A DNA stretch of 9,651 nt from an uncultured Ruminococcus sp. (GTDB taxonomy: Bacteria; Bacillota; Clostridia; Oscillospirales; Ruminococcaceae): positions 1-9,651 of the forward strand of contig CAMNFW010000066.1 of NCBI GenBank assembly GCA_946537565.1, read 5' to 3'. The number at the start of each line of letters is the position of its first letter. The first letter of the stretch is position 1. The notes under the pieces are model-generated. The model saw nothing but the letters and a program-made list of their open reading frames with translations, was not told where the DNA came from and ran no database searches. Of the stretch, positions 5,712-9,651 are shown in pieces. The position numbers and the translations under genes were made by a program.

Positions 5712-6887
5712 GTGAGTATTATCAAAAAATTCATTTTGCTGCTCTGCGTTCTTGTGCTGGCGACAGGCTGTGACAAGGTAAGAAAAAATGATATTGATAA
5801 TTCTCAGTCCATTGAAGTGCAGACTGAACTCACTCCTGATCTATCACTTGCTGAACCCGTTATGATAAGTGAAGAGCTGAGCTATGAGGATATTGACGAG
5901 AGCTATTGTCTCAACGGTGACAAGCTCGTCATTTCTGACGGTGAGGGTGGGATTTATTATCAGGCATCGGTCGAAACAGACGGCTTTTTCAATGCAGTTA
6001 TCTGTCATGAGGACGGCGAAGGCAGCACTGAGGTCGTGGGAGAAGGTCTTGCGTCAAACGGCTTTCAGCCATGTCTTTACAAAGACGGCGCACTCTGGGT
6101 GAAGCACAGCATGGGATATCCCGGTTGTTTTCGTGGGGACGAGTTTAAGACCCTTGAAAGCTTCAAGATCTCTTCAGACACTATTTTTGATGTTTATTTC
6201 ACTGAAGATCATATTTATTATGCAAAGAGCCTTGCAGCCGGAGAACGAGGCTGTTCGGCTTTTTACCGTATGGATTATGATATGAATGAGCCGGAGCTTA
6301 TCTTCACCGCAGATGCAAAAATTATCACAAATATAGCTGTTTGCGATGAACATATCTATTGGACTGCCCTGAATTTCGACGAGAGAAACAATGAACAGAC
6401 CTACAGTATCGGCGGCTATGACATGGAAAAGGATATGGTTATAAATCTGCCTGTTTCCGGAATAATCAAGGCTGCCGGAAGCAAATATCTTTATTACTAT
6501 GATATGACCGGAAACAGCATCTGCCGCATGGATATAAACACTTATGTCAAAGATGTTATAAAGTCAGATGTAAGTCAGTACTGCTATTTCCGCCGGGATT
6601 CACTGCTGTACAGAAAAACCATAGTCAGTATAGAATCACCGCCGGGCAGTGAGGAGCTGAACGAGGGCGGAAAGCTCTATGTTATTGGAAACGGTGAGGA
6701 TAAATTGTTCTTTGATGCCGCAGATATGCTGGAGGGAAAAAGCTATCTCAACCGTGTACAGCCGGAGGACGGAAAGGTCTATGTATCGGTGTCGCAGTCA
6801 GGTGACTATTACTATTGTTTTGCGGAGCTGGACGAAAACGGCAGCCTTATACGGATAGTTTATGAGGATTCAGTCAACCGGGAATAG
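5712..6887 (+). CDS. Predicted lipoprotein of unknown function
   Basis: The protein is up to 391 residues. The N-terminus is a lipoprotein signal peptide: basic KK at 5-6, hydrophobic FILLLCVLVL, then LATGC with C20 as the probable lipidated cysteine (the -3 residue is Ala, slightly unusual). The mature part has no recognised enzyme motif. It contains repeated short beta-type segments rich in Tyr, such as DHIYYAKS, EHIYWTAL, KYLYYYDMTGNSICRMD and GKVYVSVS. These suggest a beta-propeller-like fold (as in DUF5050-type proteins), which is inference. It would be anchored on the outer face of the membrane. The start is ambiguous: GTG 5712 lies inside the Shine-Dalgarno-like GGGGGTGA (5708-5715), and no ATG is available. 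ATT 5718 or ATC 5721 would be spaced more naturally, and the signal peptide survives in every case. It follows miaB by 18 nt and is probably cotranscribed. Confidence 0.8.
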   Translation: MSIIKKFILLLCVLVLATGCDKVRKNDIDNSQSIEVQTELTPDLSLAEPVMISEELSYEDIDESYCLNGDKLVISDGEGGIYYQASVETDGFFNAVICHEDGEGSTEVVGEGLASNGFQPCLYKDGALWVKHSMGYPGCFRGDEFKTLESFKISSDTIFDVYFTEDHIYYAKSLAAGERGCSAFYRMDYDMNEPELIFTADAKIITNIAVCDEHIYWTALNFDERNNEQTYSIGGYDMEKDMVINLPVSGIIKAAGSKYLYYYDMTGNSICRMDINTYVKDVIKSDVSQYCYFRRDSLLYRKTIVSIESPPGSEELNEGGKLYVIGNGEDKLFFDAADMLEGKSYLNRVQPEDGKVYVSVSQSGDYYYCFAELDENGSLIRIVYEDSVNRE

Positions 6888-7014
6888 CAGTTTCAGCTGA
6901 GCCGGCTGCTGATATCGTTATCGGTGCGCCTGACGAAATATGGGAAAAGATGCTATTCCTGATGAGGTCGGAAAATAACTTGATCCGGAAACATAAAAAT
7001 CAAATCTGATTACT

Positions 7015-7021
7015 AAAGGAG
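7015..7021 (+). promoter_or_regulatory. Ribosome binding site of the YlbF-family gene
   Basis: AAAGGAG lies 9 nt before ATG 7031 and fixes that start. The 143-nt gap before this gene shows no clear promoter or terminator. Confidence 0.85.
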
Positions 7022-7030
7022 TTAATTATT

Positions 7031-7435
7031 ATGGATATTATTGAAATGACAAGAGCGCTTGGAAAGGCACTCCAGAACGATGACAGATACATCGCTTATA
7101 TGCTGGCAAAACAGGCTAACGATAATGATACAGAGCTTCAGGCTATGATCGACAGCTTCGAGGGACTGCGTAAAGACCTGAACGCAGAGATCAGCAAGCC
7201 TGAGTATGATTCGGATAAGGTCAAGGAGATAGACACTGAAATAAAACGGACCTACAAGGCTATCATGAGCAATAAGAATATGCTGGTATTTTCAGCTGCA
7301 CAGAAATCACTGGAATCACTGGTAACTAATATGAATCAGATAATAAGTCTCTGTGCCAACGGTGAAGACCCTGATACCTGTCAGCCTTCAGAAGGCTGTT
7401 CAGGAAGCTGTTCGACCTGCGGCGGCTGCGGCTGA
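7031..7435 (+). CDS. YlbF-family regulator with a cysteine-rich C-terminus
   Basis: This 134-residue soluble helical protein resembles the YlbF/YmcA family (residues about 2-108: long amphipathic helices, ALGKALQNDDRYIAYMLAKQ at the start). In Bacillus subtilis YlbF and YmcA act with YaaT in a complex that carries iron-sulfur clusters and assists RNase Y and developmental regulation; the role in this organism is inferred. All six cysteines fall in the last 27 residues: C108, C117, C123, C127, C130 and C133. The last four form C-xxx-C-xx-C-xx-C in a Gly/Ser-rich tail, which looks like a metal or Fe-S site. AAAGGAG is 9 nt before the ATG. The stop overlaps the next start (TGATG), implying translational coupling. 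It sits between miaB and mutS, as in other Clostridia from general knowledge. Confidence 0.82.
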   Translation: MDIIEMTRALGKALQNDDRYIAYMLAKQANDNDTELQAMIDSFEGLRKDLNAEISKPEYDSDKVKEIDTEIKRTYKAIMSNKNMLVFSAAQKSLESLVTNMNQIISLCANGEDPDTCQPSEGCSGSCSTCGGCG

Positions 7436-8076
7436 TGAGCAGTTATAAAACTGCTGTTGAGATCAATCGTCAGCGGGTAGCAGAGGTAAATGAAGCGATA
7501 CTCAATGACGAAATGAAAGAGTATCCTGAGAAATTTGAGGTCAGCCTGGGGGAGAATGCAAGAAAAAGCTCAAAGATTACAAATATCCTTCTTTGTCTGA
7601 GTTATTTGTTATTGGTAATTTCACGTTCGTTAATTGTATATGTAAAGTGGAAGACAGATACTCTGAGAACAGCAGATGTTATATTTTTGGTGCTGCTGGT
7701 TATGATCGGACTGCTGACAGTGAGATCGTCATTTAATGACAGCAAAAACATTGGAATAAGTGTGAAGGGCAGCAGGATAATCAGCGGCGGAAAGGAATAT
7801 TCAGCCGGTGATATCACTGGCATAAAGGGCGGTTTTCTGGGTATGCTGAGCTTTTACAGCGGAGATAAAAAGCTGTTCACGGTTAACAAGGTATTTGACA
7901 ATTGTGCAGCGCTGATATACTGGGCGAAGGCTGCGGGCATTGAGATAAACGATAAATATGCCTCTGACCAGAAGGCTGTTGATAGGCATAGAAATATCAT
8001 TCTGCTAACTATTGCAGCGGTATTATTAATATTTTTAGCTGTATTATTTTATGTCAGGCTCAGGAAATTCTGGTAA
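7435..8076 (+). CDS. Three-helix membrane protein of unknown function
   Basis: The 213-residue protein is not recognised. It has a charged N-terminal cytoplasmic-type segment (1-47), a hydrophobic hairpin (about 50-70 and 80-96), a soluble beta-rich stretch (about 105-170: GISVKGSRIISGGKEYSAGD, then KLFTVNKVFDNCAALIYW) and a C-terminal membrane helix (about 187-207) ending in basic residues. The soluble part resembles small PH-like domains seen in bacterial membrane proteins, but this is a pattern impression only. The ATG overlaps the YlbF-family stop by one base (TGATG), so its translation is probably coupled to that gene and no separate Shine-Dalgarno is needed. It ends 40 nt before mutS. 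A partner role with the upstream YlbF-family protein is possible but unproven. Confidence 0.75.
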   Translation: MSSYKTAVEINRQRVAEVNEAILNDEMKEYPEKFEVSLGENARKSSKITNILLCLSYLLLVISRSLIVYVKWKTDTLRTADVIFLVLLVMIGLLTVRSSFNDSKNIGISVKGSRIISGGKEYSAGDITGIKGGFLGMLSFYSGDKKLFTVNKVFDNCAALIYWAKAAGIEINDKYASDQKAVDRHRNIILLTIAAVLLIFLAVLFYVRLRKFW

Positions 8077-8116
8077 TGAAAAATGGATTTTAAAGAAAGG
8101 TAAGAGTGTAAAGCGC

Positions 8117-9651
8117 ATGGAAATAGACAGAAGCAAAATATCCCCGATGATGCAGCAGTATTTCGAGGTCAAGGACAAATACAAGGACTGCATACTCTTT
8201 TTCAGGCTGGGGGATTTCTATGAGATGTTCTTTGACGATGCGGTAACGGTTTCAAAGGCGCTGGAGCTGACCCTGACCGGAAGAGACTGCGGTCTTGAAG
8301 AGCGTGCGCCGATGTGCGGTGTACCTTATCATGCTGCGGATATGTATATCAAAAAGCTCATAGAACTGGGATTCAGGGTGGCTGTATGCGAGCAGCTGAC
8401 TGACCCGGCAGAGACAAAGGGAATTGTTGTCAGGGACGTTATTCGTGTTGTAACGCCGGGCACTCTGACTGAATCCAGTATGCTGGACGACAGCAAGAAT
8501 AACTATATTTGCAGTATATTTTATGATGAAGACGAAAAGTCCTGCGGTATTGCTTCTGCGGATATTTCCACGGGCGAGGCATCTCTCAGCGTGTTTGAGG
8601 GAAAGGAGCTGGAGGCTGGTGTAATAAACGAGCTTTCACGCTGTCAGCCGGCAGAAATAATATTCCCTTCATCATTTCTTTCGTTAAAAAATGTATCTGA
8701 TTTTATAAAGGTAAGGCTGGGCTGTGCAGTAACGCTCCGTGATGACGATTGTTTTCTTCCGGAAAAACAGCGGGGCAGTGTAATGGAAGTATTCGGCGTA
8801 AAGTCAATGGCAGAACTGGGAATATCTGACAGCGGTGCGGATTGTGCAGCAGTATGCGGTCTTTTCGATTATATTCATGATACCCAGAAAACATCGGTCT
8901 CACGGTTTACTTCGATCGAGCTTATGCAGGGCGATGCTTTTATGGGTCTTGATCTTAACGCAAGACGCAACCTTGAACTTACCGAGACACTTCGCAGCAA
9001 GGAGAAAAAAGGTTCATTGCTGTGGGTATTGGATTCAACTAAAACCTCAATGGGCAGACGTATGCTGAAAAACTGGCTGGAGCAGCCGCTGAAAAGCCCA
9101 GCCCGTATCATAGAGCGGCTTGATGCAGTTGATGCACTGTATAAAAAAGGTGTTATCCTGGGCGAGATAAATGTTTTGCTGGACAGAGTCTATGACCTGG
9201 AAAGGCTTATGACAAAAGTTCTCTATCGCAGTGCAAATCCCCGTGACCTTAAAGCTCTCTCAGCTACAGCAATGCAGCTGCCAATGATAAAACAGGAACT
9301 GGAAAAGCTTGAAAGTTCAAAGCTGCTGAAAAGACTGAATTCAGAGATATCAACACTTGATGAAATTGTCGGTCTTGTGGAAAATGCCATAATTGACGAG
9401 CCGCCCATAAGCGTGAAGGACGGCGGTGTTATCAAGGAAGGCTTCAATCAGGAGCTTGATGATCTGCGCCATATCATGAATAACGGAAGAGAGATCATTG
9501 ACAGTATCGAGCAGAGAGAAAAGGAAAGCACCGGCATCAAAAACCTGAAGATCGGCTATAACCGTGTGTTTGGATATTATCTTGAAGTAACCCGTTCGTA
9601 CTATGATCTTATTCCGGAAGGCTGGATAAGAAAACAGACCCTTGCCAATGC
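8117..9651 (+). CDS. mutS: DNA mismatch repair protein MutS (5' part, runs off the window)
   Basis: MutS recognises mispaired and unpaired bases and starts mismatch repair. The first 511 residues are present without a frameshift; the ATPase/Walker region and dimer interface lie beyond the right edge. The N-terminal mismatch-binding domain starts PMMQQYFEVKDKYKDCILFF and contains G32-DFYEMF, with the Phe-x-Glu mismatch-reading pair at F34 and E36. APMCGVPYHA (65-74) and CEQLTDP (91-97) are also characteristic. The connector and core (lever) domains follow, with FMGLDLNARRNLEL and GYNRVFGYYLEVT (about 480-492). FYE near the N-terminus points to MutS1 rather than MutS2. ATG 8117 is the only good start in frame. 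The nearest Shine-Dalgarno-like run, AAAGAAAGG (8092-8100), is 16 nt away, so initiation may be weak or coupled. It is likely the last visible gene of the miaB operon. Confidence 0.96.
   Translation, partial: MEIDRSKISPMMQQYFEVKDKYKDCILFFRLGDFYEMFFDDAVTVSKALELTLTGRDCGLEERAPMCGVPYHAADMYIKKLIELGFRVAVCEQLTDPAETKGIVVRDVIRVVTPGTLTESSMLDDSKNNYICSIFYDEDEKSCGIASADISTGEASLSVFEGKELEAGVINELSRCQPAEIIFPSSFLSLKNVSDFIKVRLGCAVTLRDDDCFLPEKQRGSVMEVFGVKSMAELGISDSGADCAAVCGLFDYIHDTQKTSVSRFTSIELMQGDAFMGLDLNARRNLELTETLRSKEKKGSLLWVLDSTKTSMGRRMLKNWLEQPLKSPARIIERLDAVDALYKKGVILGEINVLLDRVYDLERLMTKVLYRSANPRDLKALSATAMQLPMIKQELEKLESSKLLKRLNSEISTLDEIVGLVENAIIDEPPISVKDGGVIKEGFNQELDDLRHIMNNGREIIDSIEQREKESTGIKNLKIGYNRVFGYYLEVTRSYYDLIPEGWIRKQTLAN

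Noticed and set aside
6866..7007. Open frame in the gap between the lipoprotein and YlbF-family genes (reads ...EPAADIVIGAPDEIWEKM...)
   Set aside because: It has no start codon or ribosome binding site of its own and only about 47 codons. It could be a relic of a frameshifted tail, but nothing recognisable supports it.
6980..7010. Possible internal promoter TTGATC...TCTGAT before the YlbF-family gene
   Set aside because: Both hexamers are weak and the spacer is 19 nt. Operon read-through from the miaB promoter is the simpler explanation.

Overview
The window looks like chromosomal DNA of a moderate-to-low G+C Clostridia member, most likely a Ruminococcus-type Oscillospiraceae. This is inferred from gene content (a small rubredoxin, CIRCE-controlled htpG, the miaB-ylbF-mutS neighbourhood), strong AGGAGG-type ribosome binding sites and consensus sigma-A promoters. 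I cannot confirm the species without a database.

Layout. At the left edge is a complete rubredoxin gene (15-173), missed by length-based ORF calling, with its own terminator. An AraC-family regulator (230-1096) follows. A bidirectional terminator (about 1095-1130) separates it from the convergent htpG (Hsp90, minus strand, 3055-1151). Upstream of htpG lies a perfect CIRCE operator (3077-3103) overlapping a sigma-A promoter, so htpG is probably repressed by HrcA.

Between the htpG promoter and the miaB promoter (about 3140-4262) is about 1.1 kb without a convincing gene. It is a patchwork of structured and repeated DNA: a diverged 87-bp tandem duplication, G-quadruplex-capable runs on opposite strands whose arms are complementary, a 57-nt tract that is almost pure pyrimidine, two crossing inverted repeats (pseudoknot topology), a degenerate repeat mosaic, GC hairpins, a triplicated GCTGAC-containing repeat, and three 15-bp repeats abutting the miaB -35 box. 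A candidate outward promoter and a terminator-like hairpin could bound a non-coding RNA of about 515 nt. This is the least explained part of the window.

From 4263 onward a probable operon reads rightward from a TTGACA-N18-TATAAT promoter: miaB (tRNA methylthiotransferase), a predicted lipoprotein, a YlbF-family protein with a six-cysteine C-terminal tail, a three-helix membrane protein starting in a 1-nt stop/start overlap, and mutS, which runs off the right edge. I see no clear internal terminator. The grouping links tRNA hypermodification, a predicted RNA-processing or regulatory factor, and DNA mismatch repair. The lipoprotein and the membrane protein have no recognisable link to those functions.
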